Notes: generated by a model not told the origin, from the letters alone. Counted from the stretch's first letter, positions 12,044 to 24,849 are shown. The stretch: DNA of 64,000 nucleotides from Pelobates cultripes (GCA_933207985.1 OW240917.1:102337438-102401437); one strand, 5' to 3'. Numbers and translations are program-made.

Positions 12044-12159
12044 GCTGTTAGATGTTCTGGGTTGCTAATTGTTGCAGACAAAGCTAGAAATGGGCATCGA
12101 ATCATAACCAGCATGTGCTCCCAAACTTCGGCACCAATCTCACCACCTAAGCAGTGAAT
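12044..12159 (-). CDS. DDX60: DDX60 exon n (DExH second half, motif III)
   Basis: 38 codons plus two bases: IHCLGGEIGAEVWEHMLVMI, then RCPFLALSATI. Joined to exon m this gives DEIH (motif II), and SAT is motif III. The acceptor is CTCAAG and the donor AGC/GTAAGC. Confidence 0.97.
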
Positions 12160-12704
12160 CTTGAGTTAAGAAGGAAAAAGAATTAAATTCCTGTTTTTAA
12201 ATACAAATGTTTAGTTTTGATATTTAGAAATGTTATCATATTCTTATTCATGTGATCTGTAGTAGTAACCTGTCCATAAAGACTACACTTGTGCATGGCA
12301 AAATGTTTTTTTTTTTTTCTCCCAAATTGATTGGATTGTGATTTTCTGTTCTTATGAATTTCCTTTCCAAAAAAATGTCCTTTTGGTTTGAAAATTCAGT
12401 TCCAAAAATGTCAGATTGAAAAGATAAAATTGGTAACAATTGTTAAATAGCTTAATTGTAAAACGTTTTCTTATGTTGTTTCTCTTGGCTATGTTTTCTA
12501 AGGCTGTTTTTAATTTGTCACAAACCACTATTAAGCATTTAATATGCCTAATACAACACAAAATATTTTTCCTTTAAACTGTGTTCAGATGTACAACTTG
12601 TCTTGGAAGTTCTGGTAGTTGTGCTATGGTCAAAGTGCACTTTTTTGGTGCTTGATTATAAAAAATAAAATAAAAAAAAAATAAAAAAAAAACCACAAAC
12701 ATAC

Positions 12705-12797
12705 CTCATCAAATATGATATACTCAATCTTTTTTGCCCAGTTTTGACGATGTGACAACAGTAGAATTTCCAAGCATTGTGGCACTGTAACCAAAAC
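12705..12797 (-). CDS. DDX60: DDX60 exon m (first half of motif II)
   Basis: 31 codons, phase 0: VLVTVPQCLEILLLSHRQNW, ending YIIFDE. The intron falls between DE and IH of the DExH box. The acceptor is TTTCAG and the donor GAG/GTATGT. Confidence 0.97.
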
Positions 12798-13685
12798 CTG
12801 AAATATAATAGAAGTAGCATTATATATGTAAAAAGCATACATTAGCCTATCAAAGGATGATATAAGTCTTTATTTCATTACATTCTCTAATCATGAAGTT
12901 TGTATTTACTTATGTTACATTGTTATGCCCATCCCCAATTGTTGTCCTAGTTATTGAACACTGGTGCTTTTATTATTTAGTCTTTGCCACCGCCATGCAA
13001 CCACCATGCTAAACTACATTTCTACATTTACATACTGGAGTTTCCCTGTATTTTCTCTAAAGAAAATGAGCACGTCAGATGTTGTGGAAATGTAGTTAAG
13101 CAATTTGGTAGTGGGGAGAGGACTAAATACAGTAAGTACCTGTGTTCAAGGCAGAGATATACTAACATTTACTTAGAAACCTGTCCCTAGATGGGACTTT
13201 TGCGACCCAGATAGGATTTTTAGTAAGGCACAGATAACTTCTAACATTTGGCATAAAATTATACTACCATCTCCACTTTAGAATATCGTATAGTTACGTA
13301 GTATAATATATTGTCAGTTTACTTGTAATCTTGGCATTATTGGCTACATTTGTAAATTAGACTTTGGGATACACCAGCATAAGAGATAGTTTGAGCCCCA
13401 GTTTAACATCTGGGGTTCATAAGTAATCCACCAACAGATAACTGAAATTTACTTTCTTACTTCCGTATATATTTATTACACTATTCATTATCGATTTAAC
13501 TTTTATGGTAAAGGGTTACACTCAGATTACATTGGACATAGATACCTTTTTTTTTTTTTTTAAGCTAGTACACTCATTAGGAGATCCAGCCCACTCAACT
13601 TTATGATCTCAGTATATCATCCAACCTCATTTGCCCGGCTTGGCCTCCTGCAGCGGCAGCAGAAATAGAATGGAGACTTTAGAGA
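12798..13685. other. Intron sequence, nothing recognised
   Basis: No frame or repeat that I can name; a T run at 13549-13562 may be the edge of an old insertion. Confidence 0.55.
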
Positions 13686-13699
13686 TTTTCCGTACAAAA

Positions 13700-16600
13700 A
13701 AAAAAAAGAGAATCTACAGTTTGACTGTATGATTATAAACGCCCCCTCAGGCAGAGAATCGGCCTAATGGGAATGGTATGTGTGGGTATGAATGGTTGGA
13801 TGTTGGTAGACTGTGGGTCGGCAAGGAAACCTTGAGCGAAAGATTTTGGATAGATGTCCCTTTAAATGGTGTCCTTAAATGCCAGGGGCTTAAACACTGG
13901 ACAGAAGAGAGGTTATCTTTATAAAATGTTGTTGGATAATAAAATAGAGTTTTTATTTATTCAGGAGACCCATTGGGTAGTCCCTCCTGCAAGGCTTTGG
14001 AGATGTCAAAAATGTCCAGTAATGTATAGTTCTAGCATCCAGGGGTTAAATAAAATATAAAAAAAAAATTAAAAAAAAGAGGGGTAGCTATTTTTTCAGG
14101 TTTGCTGAAGATAGACTGTTTGAGGAGAACAACCCATTGGGAAGATATTTGAAACTGGTGATACGAATCTATGATAAGCTATACATCTTAGTTAATATCT
14201 ATGCCCCTAATCAGCTTCCCTACAGGTTTCTGGAAAGTAGTCGATGAAGTGGACCGCGTGTCATCTGGGAGTCTGATCGGTGGAGATTTTAACTGCATCA
14301 TAGATAGTAAAATGGATTGTTACAACGTTGAGCTAAATGATAAATCTCAGAGCCGGAGCTTCTATTATGCAAAACTTAAAAATAGATTTTGTGTCTGCTG
14401 GAGAACACAGCACCCAGACGATCTGGACTATTCTTTTTCTCAAATGTCCAGTCATATACAAGAATCGACTACTTTCTGGTTAGTGCCGATGTTCTGAAAC
14501 AGATCACAAAAGCCGGAATTGGACCTAGAACATGATCAGAATTATTTTATTTCCAAACAAATTTGAGCATGAGCTGAATATAAAAGAAATAGTTGGGTAT
14601 TAGTCTGATCTTAAAATACTCATTTAAATCTCCAAGACTTATGTGCTCAGGTCAAATACTTTTCTTTACTTCAATGATAATGGTGCGGTCTCTGACTATT
14701 CTCTGGTGTGCCTTTAAATCATTATTAAAGAGGCTGGCTCATATAATTGAGCACTTATATTAAAAAAAATAAAAATAAATAAAAAAAGAAAAAAAAAAAA
14801 GGGAAAAGAAAGGGAAAGAACTTAATACTCAATTGATAAATCAGGAAAGGTTCCATGATACCCGTTTAGACTCAGCGATTTTGAGTAAAATGAAGGAAAT
14901 CACACAGAATATTGTAGAAAGAACCCAAGAAAAATAAAATTAAAATAAAGCAATACTAACACTCAAACAAGGTTTGTACCATGGAAATAAAACCGGTAGA
15001 AATATTACAAATAAAAAAAATTATATATACACACACACACAAAAACTTTCAAATTAAGAAAATAGTAGCTAGTAATTCCCCAGCCCAAATTAGTAAAGCT
15101 TTGAGATTATAAGAATCTGTACAATCTAAACGTTAAAGCTTCCTAAATTTGAACAAGTTAAAACTTTCAAAAATCTGAGGTAAAAAGGAGTTAAATAGCC
15201 CTCTCTATCTACAGGAGATTAGAGACTATATGTGCAGTAAAGAGCGGTAAATCACCAGTTCCAGATGGTTTTTCCTCATTTTATCAAAAGCTAAATCTAA
15301 TCTCTCCCTTCATGCTTTAGGACTCTTACAGAGTTCGCTACATGCAAAACTATTCCACCCAAGATGCTTAGGGCATCTATTATACCCATTTCTAAACCTG
15401 ATAAAGATCTAACACAAATTAGTAATTACAGACCCATCTCACTCATTAATTTAAATATAGATATATTCCAGAATCTTGGCCAATGGGCTCAAGGGGGTCG
15501 TACCGCACACTGTTCATTTCAATCAGTCTGTGTTCGTGAGGGGGAGGAGTACATCAGATAACATTAAAGAGTCTCAATGTTATTCACTATGCTGGCCAGC
15601 AAATGTCCCCTTTTGCTATGATTGCCCCCAATGCCAAAAATGCCTTCGACTGTGTGTGGTGGTTATATCTGGAACACGTTTTTGGCATCGGGGGATATTC
15701 CGAGATTACATAATTACTTTATATGGGGACCCACAAGCCAGAGTTTCAGGATTTATGTTCCAGTCGGACTGGGTCCCAATCCGGAACAGGACCAGTCAGG
15801 GTTGTCCATTAGCCCCATTTTTAGATGTTCTTTCCATTGAACCTCTGGCAACAGCTATTAGAATGAACACAGATATTAAAGGTTTGCCGATTAATAAATC
15901 AGAAAAAAAAAAAAAAACACTCCATGCCGAATATGTGCTCTGACTCTTACGGACCCTGAGGGCTCTTTGCCAAAACTGTTCTTACTAGTAGACGAATTTG
16001 GGAAACTTTACGGCTATAACGTGAATATAAAAAAAAAAAAAAAAAAAAGCCTAAATGGACCAAGCTTGGATCTTAAGGAGAAATTCAAGTTAGATTGGGA
16101 GATGAAGTGCATAAATTATCTAGGTGTTCAGCTACCCTTAGATGTCACAATCAATATAGACTCAACTACTTTGCACTGGCTATGCATGATAAGGAAAACG
16201 TCAAAATCTGGAAAGGTACTGAGCTTTCATGGCTAGGCAGAATTGAGGTAATTAACTCCTATGTACTACCTAGACTTCTATATTTATTCAGGAATATCCC
16301 GCTGATGGTAGGCTCCCAGATGATTCGAGGTTTCCAGAGACAATTCTATGATTACATATGGCAGGATTGACGTCCCAGAATAGCCCTGGAAATATTACAG
16401 AGGTCAAAGGAGGGTGGAGTATCCTTTCCAGACGTGCAAAGATTACACTTAAGTACAATGGTTAATTTTGCCACCACTGATAATTTCTTCCCTCTCAGAC
16501 CAACCTGGCTTAAAGTAGGAGAGAGCTGGATTAAACATAGAACCATTTAATCTTGTAAACTGTGATAGTGTTTGTTAAAAACTTAAATTCAGATAATCTG

Positions 16601-17165
16601 TTTATCCAAACTCTGATCTACACTTTTAAATATCTGAAGAAAAAATTTGGTACAGAGAAAATGGCCCTCCAAGCTCCTATAAAAAGTTTAAAATACTATT
16701 TGGAAGACTTAAATATTCAAGAATGGCATAATAACGGTTTGAAAGTCCTTTCAGAATTAATACTTGGAGAGACAATTTCCCCGTTTCCTTTGTTACAATC
16801 TAAATTTTACCTCCACCATAGGGAGATATTCAACTACCTGAAAATTAAATAACTTAACTGGTAAAGCCTTGGAAGGCCAACTCAGATAGACCAGTTTTTG
16901 GCTCAGAACTTCAGTAATAAAAGTTTTTCCAGATTCACTAGATTTGTTAACACCCAGCGACAAAGAAAAAGCCCAAGCAATGATAAAATGGGAACAAAAA
17001 TGTAATTTAATTTGTGCTTGGGAAGATTACAGGGTTTTCTATTCGTAAAAAGAATCATACACAGTGTAACCATACCAGAAGTATATCATCAACTTATTTA
17101 CCGCTGGTATTTGGTCCCATCTCGTCTTTCATAAATGGATTCTTATGTAGCCAAATGTCTGCAAG
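13700..17165 (+). mobile_element. L1/Tx1-type LINE ORF2, first part (broken)
   Basis: Pieces in several frames: APE endonuclease start VSLNARGLNTGQKRGYL and FLFIQETHW (13866-13990), IGGDFNCIID (about 14276), reverse transcriptase SKPDKDLTQISNYRPISLIN (15390-15450), SQGCPLAPFL (about 15785), WLGRIEVINSYVLPRLLYLF (16230-16290). Many stops, frameshifts and A-run insertions mean it is dead. The ORF resumes at 18006, after a nested LINE. Confidence 0.88.
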
Positions 17166-18005
17166 TCCTCAAATGTACACTTGTACGCAGATGACACAGT
17201 AATCTATGCTAGCAAATCAGATCTACTGCAGCTTAAGGCTGTACTCCAAAACCAGTTTACAGAGGTAGAAAAGTGGATCACAAAAAAACACTTTCTAAAC
17301 ACTGAAAATGGTCACAATGATCTTTGTAACAAATCCTGCCTAAGCCCTACAGTAAAGGAAAAGATAGAGCAAATGCTGATGCCAATCATTGATTATGGGG
17401 ATATAGTATATGCATCTGCACCGCAATCCCACATTAATAAACTCAACACATTGTATAACTTGTTCTGCTGATTTGTGCTACAATGTAGTTACAGGACCCA
17501 CCATTGTGACATGCTAAAAGAACTAAACTGGCTGTCACTGGAATCCAGATGCACCCTTCATCTTTCCAGCCTAGCTTTTCTGGGAAACTCCCACCCTACC
17601 TGAGCAAAATGCTCTCCTCGGCTGTTCCCACCTCCTATAACCTCTGATCCCGTACCAGCACTTTAGTCTACCTCAATACAAAAAGAAAGCAGCCCGATCC
17701 TCCTCCTCCTCCTACAGAGAACCGCAATTGTGGAACGACCTCCCACACACTTTCAAAATCTTCCCCAAGCCTAAAGTCCTTTAAGAGATCCCTCTCTACA
17801 TACCTCAAAACAGAATGGTTTGGTTGATGGTTTATTATATATTTCCTACCTGTTCTATATTAACTTTTGTATATACTGTGTATTAATATTGTTTTTGTAT
17901 TTTATTGTACCCTATAGTATCAATGCAATGTTTTGTGGACCCAGGACATACTTAAAAACGAGAGAAATCTCAATGTATCCTTCCTGGTAAAATATTTTAT
18001 AAATA
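17166..18005 (+). mobile_element. Nested CR1/L2/Rex-like LINE, 5' truncated
   Basis: It begins close to the reverse transcriptase box YADDTVIYAS (about 17180) and continues IEQMLMPIIDYGDIVYASAP. It ends in an A/T-rich tail, TTTTATAAATAAAT, at 17990-18005. It interrupts the L1 between WYLVPSR... and CWRCGKALGTFSHIW. The exact left end and its duplication were not resolved. Confidence 0.75.
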
Positions 18006-18620
18006 AATATCTGAGTGCTGGCGTTGTGGCAAAGCTTTGGGTACATTTTCTCATATCTGGTAGCAGTGTGAGGAGCTGTCCACAACAAAAGAGACTCTAG
18101 ATTGCCAAGTTTTACTTTTAAAAGGGAAGTTAAATTAACAGCATATGAACTGCCCCCTTGATAGTAATGCAAAAACCCTTCTGATTCATATTTTTATGGC
18201 CACAAAATTAATAATTGCCAGAAACTGGAGGAAAATTGCCTGATTTGGTCCGAAATAAGCCTACAGGTTAATTTACAGTATAGAATGAAAAAAGGGTTCC
18301 TCCCAGACAGAACGCCCACCGACAAATATGAAGAGGAGTGGCTTCCCTGGCATAAATTTAGCACATCTCCTCCCCCTCCCCTCTACCACTAGTATGACAG
18401 GTGTGCCTGAAGTGTTTTTGTAGGTTATTAGTTGGGAAACATAGGTTTGATGCTGCATGATTTGGCTAGAGGATTACCTTTGTTTCTATAATCAGAAAGC
18501 TACATAATCTGCTTTGGTATATATCAAACACTTGTTTCAACAATTTTTATATTTACTGCTTTTGCACTATTTATAATGATCGTATGTACGACAGTCTGTA
18601 AAGCTGTAACTTGTAAAAAA
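18006..18620 (+). mobile_element. L1/Tx1-type LINE ORF2, last part
   Basis: It resumes with ECWRCGKALGTFSHIW at 18008-18055 (one stop follows) and runs on through IFMATKLIIARNWRK (about 18190). A short A-rich tail lies at about 18610-18635. Same element as 13700-17165. Confidence 0.8.
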
Positions 18621-18964
18621 TAAAAATAAAAAAAACTGGCATAAAAAGGAAAACTGCATTCAGAATAGGAGTGGACAGCAGAGACCAAGAAGAACCTAAA
18701 ATATAAGTGTAATGTCAGAAAAATATGAGTGGACCTATGGAAATTGCAAACAGGTCCCAGGGTGCAGACCGCGCAAAAATTAAAGCACACCTTTAATTAA
18801 CCACTTGTGCCATGTTATTGTCCAGTATCGCACAAGCACAGCACTCACGCCACAAACAAAACATCTGCTGGAAGTTGTAAGTTACTGAAAGATGAACAAA
18901 TAAGGTCCTTAATCTGTGTCCTCCAAATTTAAGGAGCCGAACCCTAAATTGAAATCCAATTTTT

Positions 18965-19960
18965 GTTCCAAAAAAGGAACCAAAGTTGGAGTAACACTTT
19001 AGAGCAGGGGTTCTCAACCCAGTCCTCAGGACCCCCTACCAGTCCAGGATTTGGGGATTACCTGGGTGTGTCTCAGGTGTTTAGAAAAAGGAAAAAAAAC
19101 CTTAGACTCTAAGGTGTTTTTTTTTTTTTTTTTCCTAAACACCTTAGACACACCCAGGTAATCCCTAAACCCTGGACTGGTAGGGGGTCCTGAGGACTAA
19201 CGTTGAGAACCCCTGCTTTAGAGCATATAGAAAAATTTAATTAAATAATGAAATCCAAAAACAACAACTGTGCAAAAAGTGGTATATGTAATAAAACCAA
19301 AAGATTCTATATAAAGACAATACCATAATAGAACCAATGCTTTATTTTGAGGAATTCCTTTATTATGGCTAGGACATATGTTACATGGTATGTCTACTAA
19401 ATGTTTAAAAGAGGGTGAAGAAACAAGATGGATAGAAACATTTCTTAAAGAGGACATAAATGCTCTAAAGTGTACTTCAATGCGAGTGTTAAATAGAACT
19501 TCTCATAATAAAGTACTTAAAGCGTGTGTATCCACTTGTAAATTGATACACTTTGTTAGCAGACAAAATTATTGTATCAATTTACAAGTGGATACACACG
19601 CTTTAAGTACTTTATTATGAGAAGTTCTATTTAACACTCGCATTGAAGTACATTTTAGAGCATTTATGTCCTCTTTAAGAAATGTTTCTATCCATCTTGT
19701 TTCTTCACCCTCTTTTAAACATTTAGTAGACATACCATGTAACATATGTCCTAGCCATAATAAAGGAATTCCTCAAAATAAAGCATTGGTTCTATTATGG
19801 TATTGTCTTTATATAGAATCTTTTGGTTTTATTACATATACCACTTTTTGCACAGTTGTTATTTTGGGATTTCATTGTTTAATGTTTCTTCTATATGCTC
19901 TACCCTAAAGTGTTCAACAACTTAGGTTGACATCCTACAGTATCCAGTTTTTGTTCTAAA
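18965..19960. repeat. Long near-perfect palindrome (hairpin), about 330-bp arms
   Basis: The arms 19218-19549 and 19574-19905 are inverted copies with few mismatches around a 24-bp spacer. The homology extends outside the hAT MITE at 19005-19215 (text around 18965-19004 against about 19905-19960), so the MITE entered the left arm afterwards. The arms encode the same meaningless 79-80-codon frame on both sides. Family unknown. Confidence 0.88.
19005..19215. mobile_element. hAT-type MITE with 8-bp target duplication
   Basis: The inverted ends CAGGGGTTCTCAACC and GTTGAGAACCCCTG are flanked by CTTTAGAG at 18997-19004 and 19216-19223. The body is itself palindromic (CCCCCTACCAGTCCAGG, then CCTGGACTGGTAGGGGG). 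A partial copy lies at 45782-45865. Confidence 0.9.
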
Positions 19961-20233
19961 AAAGAAACCAATGAGCTTCACTGGTAAAAAGCATGGTTTT
20001 CTTCTGACTTACTAGTAAACCCACTACTACTGCCTTGTATACATTGGGTTAGGGTATCAAAATTTAATTTGGGATCCAAGTACATTGCTTGTGTTGCATT
20101 CTAAAACCATATACAATTTTGAAATATACTGTGGCTCCAAACTGAATAGTAAAACTACACCTTGACTTTGTAATAATTTACAGGACTATAAAGTAACTGG
20201 TAAAATACTATGGTAATCATAATGGATACTTAC

Positions 20234-20353
20234 TTGACAGTTAAGTGCATCAGTTCGATAATCCCGAGTAAAAACACCACAAAGTGCCATACCACTTGGC
20301 AGATTTTTATCAAACTGATTCGATACAGTTGCCACCACTTGATTGACGAGAGC
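20234..20353 (-). CDS. DDX60: DDX60 exon l
   Basis: 40 codons, phase 0: ALVNQVVATVSNQFDKNLPS, then GMALCGVFTRDYRTD. ALVNQV completes motif Ia begun in exon k. The acceptor is AACAG and the donor CAA/GTAAGT. Confidence 0.97.
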
Positions 20354-20639
20354 CTGTTAAATAAGATAAATACATTTACATTGCATTAATAATAAGGCAA
20401 ACATTAATCCACCCTGATCCATGGTAATTTCCTAAAGATTAGGGGTGCTCTCACTCTCCGAGTAACAATTCACAGCGTGGGGAAATGCCCATCAAATTCT
20501 CCAAGAAGTAATACATAAAATAGTGTTGAATACAAATTTCCAAATTAAATTCAAACAAAGTAGTCCACCACCACACTAAGAGGCACGCTTTCTAATGCAA
20601 TTCATACCACTAGAATACTTATTCATAGATCATACATTG

Positions 20640-21000
20640 AGACTGAAATAAACAATAAAGATGTGGAATTTTCTACCCAAAGAGGTTGACTTTTCTGATT
20701 CTGTAGATTGTTAAAAATTGTTAATATTAAAAATATTTTTAAAAAACCCAGAAAATGCAAAGATGTGAAAGTTGTGGGCCCAAGGAAAAAAAAAAAATTT
20801 GATTGCCATTCTGCAGCCAAGAAGCATTTCTTCCTTTTTTGTTTTATAATTGATAGTCATTTGAAATTGTTTTGCCTTTTTAGATTGGCAGGATACAAAG
20901 ATGTGTTTTGAAGGATGAATCCATTTAACTAACTTTAATTCCTTCTCCTTAACCCTCTTCCTTCTGCAGCCAACAAGCAAATCGTTAAATAACCCTTGGC
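20640..21000. repeat. Unclassified dispersed-repeat fragment
   Basis: The plus strand reads IDSHLKLFCLFRLAGYKDVF near 20850-20910, followed by a stop. It looks like the tail of an old retroelement frame, but I could not assign the family. 21000-21540 has no recognisable content. Confidence 0.4.
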
Positions 21001-21540
21001 AATAGAGGGTTAATTATGTGGAAGATTTTAGACATCCTGCTGATCTTCAGAGTGGCCAGGCTAGCACAGGATATAGATATATAGATATCAATACTTAGGC
21101 AGGCAGACACAGAATAAATGTTAACAGGCAGAGGTCAATGATAACAGAGGTACAGATATGAGAAACAAACCAGGGTCTGGATTACAGAGAGCAAGATTAG
21201 TCAGATAAGCCAAGTTACAAAAAAATGGACAAGACAATAACACTAAGAAAACACAACAGAACAGGGAAATAGGGTTTACCAGCAATTTTATATGCCCCAT
21301 GTTGAAAACATGTCACCCTATTGTGCAGACTTTATAAGTGCCATGTATCTTTGATATGTAAATGGGCACAGGACAAGCATTCCACACAATGAATGAGGTT
21401 TCATGATGTCAGGACATGTGAGGAACATTGGACCGTCGGATGCGCCAGTGACTACCTCCAGTAATGCTCAGGCCCATGGAAATATAACATCACACCTTAT
21501 TTGTGTGTGCTAGGTTTAACAATTTCTGACAATCTCTTAC

Positions 21541-22640
21541 ATAAAAATATCTTATTTATAAAGTGTTAACAAGTTCCGTAGCGCTGAACAATGGGTTGAC
21601 AAAGACATTTGTAACCAGACAATTGGACAAACGGGAACAGAGGGAAAGTGACACAAAAGGTAAGGGTAGGGTAGAAAAGTAGGTTACTAGGATAGTATTC
21701 ACTGAGGGCTTAGTGTTTTGTTTTGATGACAGTTGCATGAGAAGAATCAGGGTGTGGGGAGAGAAAGCTGTTGACCGTTTAATTGATATGCTTTCCTGAA
21801 GAAGTAAGTTTTCAAAGAGTTTTTGAAGGAGTGGAGACTGGATGAAAGTCTAACAGAGAGGGAAGGATCTTAAATTGATCAATATATTTTACGGAAAGCC
21901 AATAGAGGGACAGACAGATGGGAGAGGTGCGGACGGGCAGAAAGACGAGCCTCGCCAACGCATTCATTATAGACTGTTGGGAACACGCAAGACCACTGAG
22001 AAGCAGATTACAGTAGTCAAGACAAGAGAGGACATTGGCATGGACAAGAACCTTTGCTATCAGGCATAAAATAGGGGTGAAGGTGCGTGCTAGGTTTTTG
22101 AGATTAAGCGGCAAGATTTGGCAATTGATTTGACATGAGGGGTGAAGGAGAGGTCAGAATCAAAAGAGAACATCTAGGCAGTGAGCCTGCGAGGTACAGC
22201 GGATGGTAGCGTCATTGACTTGGAGGGAAACAGACAAGTAAGTAGTTTGGACAAGTTAAGTTTAAGGAAATTAGCAACCATATAGTTGGAAATAGAGAAG
22301 CAGTCAGAGACACGAGTCAAGAAGTGTGGTGGGAAATCAGGGGAGGACAGATAAATGTGGATATCATCCACATTGAAATGACAATGGAAGCTGAAGTAGC
22401 TGATGAGTTTACCAAGGGAGGCAGTATAGATTGTGAACAATAGGAGATCAAGGATAGACCCTTGGGGAACACTAACAGAGGGACTGGCGAGAGGAGGCAG
22501 TGCCAAAGAAAGAAAAACACTGAAAGAGCGCTGGGAGAGGTAGGAAGAGCACCAGGAGAGAGAGTGACATCTCGAAGATGAGAAGCTGTTAATCATCGAC
22601 AGTGTCAAGAGCAGTAGAAAAGTCAAAGGCAGTTCACTTT
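21541..22640 (-). mobile_element. L2-like LINE, 5' truncated
   Basis: Minus-strand frames carry [20 protein letters not shown] and a mutated YADD box ([14 protein letters not shown]), then a shorter frame at 21812-22114 with VLSCLDYCNLLLSG. The 3' end, at about 21541, has the GCGCTACGGAA text common to this family. The catalytic YADD is changed to NVDD and frames are broken, so it is inactive. Confidence 0.82.
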
Positions 22641-23093
22641 CATTTAGGAGTTAAATGATTTCACGGTCCGATTGTGGCGGTCTGCCGAAGTATCACAGCC
22701 ACGGATGCCCTTTTCCCAATAGTATAGCGCCAATAATCCAAGAGTAATATCACTAGTGTAGCATAACCCCCCACACAAGCCAAGGCTTCATGCTGGGAGA
22801 AGAGTGATTTATTCAAGGCCACTAAAGCCCCAACATGGGGTGTCTTATACAAAAATAGATGGAAATCCCTCCGATGATCCTCTGTGCCTGAGAAAGCATT
22901 CTAATTAGCTTGGAGAGAGCACATTAATGCACAGTATTATTTATACACTTAAACCATTGCTGTTGAAAATGTGCTGTTTTTTTTCTCCCAAATATCAAAA
23001 TTAACTAGGACAATTTTTCTAATGGTGTTTCTTAGGATTACCACCATATCACATGGGCAATACAAAAACAATGTGGAATAGGGACACCATTAA

Positions 23094-23530
23094 TGGGACA
23101 CTCTAGTCACCAAAACAACTTTAGCTTAATGAAGCAGTTTTGGTGTATAGATCATGTCTCACTGATCAACTATCTGCTATTTAGAAGTTAATTACTTTGT
23201 GTATGCACCCAAATCACACCTCCCTGCATGTGACTTGCATAGGCTTCCTAAACACTTCCTGTAAAGTTTCATCTAATGTTTATACTTCCTCTTATTGCAA
23301 ATTCTGTTCGGCAAGGGGCAGGGCCCCAAAACGCTGTTTTGGCCAATCAGCACCTCCTCAGAGATGCATTGAATCACTGCATTTCTAGGAAGATAATTCA
23401 GCGTCCCCATGAAGAGCGTGGAGATGCTGAATGGCAGTGTGGCCTACTGTGCAGCACTGAGCCAGGAAGCACCTCCAGTCCAAACCCAATATTCCAGCTA
23501 TGTGTGTGTTCAACCATAATTTAAGGGTTT
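23094..23530. repeat. TTAA-type MITE family, partial copy
   Basis: GGGACACTCTAGTCACC starts at about 23097 and runs into family text (CTTAATGAAGCAG, CATGTGACTTGCATAGGC). The right end was not found. Confidence 0.55.
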
Positions 23531-23759
23531 CTGTATAAGTGTACCAATATATATTGTATATTGTCTTTTTTGTGCAGTGAGTTTCAATTGAATCACATTT
23601 TATCTACATTTTAGCCCACTGGCGATTCTACAGAAAAACACAGCTCTGAATCACCATCATGACACAAATTAAATGGACAACAAACTGGATCCAACCAAAA
23701 TCATGTTTTTCACCTTGATGAATGATTCAGACAAACCATTTTTTTCTGCTGTGCATAGG

Positions 23760-24060
23760 CCAAGGTAATACTAACCCTACACAAACCCTAACCAAATGCT
23801 TACACTAAATCTAACCTTACTTAAACCCTACACTGTACATAACCCAGCATTTTACACTAACCCTACCCTAACGGAACTCTAATCCTTACTCAGAGGGATT
23901 GTACTGTGACATCAGCAGAGGGATTTAGAAGCTTACACAGCACAGAGCCCTCTATCAATGTTCTGTGCTGTGTGATTGCCGCATGAGAGGGAGATATTCC
24001 TATCATTTTGCAACTCCAGCTCCTGCATGCACTCCATTGAAATCACTTTGTGATAGATTG
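23760..24060. repeat. Dispersed repeat, copy 1 (CCTAAC-rich leader)
   Basis: A CCTAAC/CCCTAA-like leader (23775-23880) is followed by TGTGACATCAGCAGAGGGAT and a TGTGATTGCCGCATGAGAGG stretch. The same order is found at 37815-38045. 24070-24690 shows nothing further. Confidence 0.6.
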
Positions 24061-24699
24061 TGCTGACTGCCCAGTATCTAGCACCAATCAATTTTGGCAG
24101 ATCATAAGAGCAACTCTGTCTGGAATAATATCACCAGTATGTACTTTTCAGATCATGAGAATCTGAAATATTCCTCTGTCTGGTGAAAAATGACCAGATA
24201 ATCAGTACACAATCATTCAGGTGAACACAATCATAAGCTGTGGTGATTTCAAGGCATTTAAAGGGCTATATGTAGCATTCACTTGGTGCCACTAAATATG
24301 CTCTAGCTGACAGAGAGGAGGTCCAGGCCCAGGTGCAAGCAAGCAGAGTTTTAACACTTCTCTCCCCAAATGTAAAAGATGTTCCATGACATCCTAAGTG
24401 CTTTAAAACCAAACATCGTCAGGATGGAACAGTCTGTCACAGATGGGTTAAACAAATAAACGTATTATCACTGTTGGAACTTTGAGATAAGATACTGGTG
24501 CACAGGTTTTTTTTTTCCCCCTTTGATCAGAGAAATACATTTCTATTGTGATTTTTGCCTTTTTTTAAGCTGTGATTATTTTTTGTCTTTTGCAATTTTT
24601 AGTAGCATTTCTGTTAGATTAGACACTCTATAGTTCTTGTTATTGAGTACATTTCTATACAATTAAATATTATCTAATATAGTCATGTTAGATGCTTAC

Positions 24700-24849
24700 C
24701 TTTGTAGGAGCCACATAGACTACAACACCTGTATCACTTTTCCTCAGAACTTTTTCCATACAGTAGTAAGAAGCATATGTCTTTCCCGACGATGTTGGGG
24801 CAACAATGACAGCTGATTCATTATTATCAACAACATCAAGAAGCTCTCT
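24700..24849 (-). CDS. DDX60: DDX60 exon k (Walker A / motif I)
   Basis: 50 codons, phase 0. It starts [20 protein letters not shown] and continues [18 protein letters not shown] is the ATP-binding Walker A motif with its lysine intact. It ends VVVYVAPTK, the start of motif Ia. The acceptor is GACCAG and the donor AAG/GTAAGC. Confidence 0.98.

Noticed and set aside
17181..17471. YADDTV reverse transcriptase frame as a functional gene
   Set aside because: Only about 96 codons, 5' truncated and nested in a dead L1; a remnant.
19218..19908. Two nearly identical 79-80-codon proteins on opposite strands
   Set aside because: They arise because the palindrome arms are inverted copies; no codon constraint or known domain.
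23775..23880. Interstitial telomere array
   Set aside because: CCCTAA-like words are irregular and interspersed; no run of exact TTAGGG repeats.
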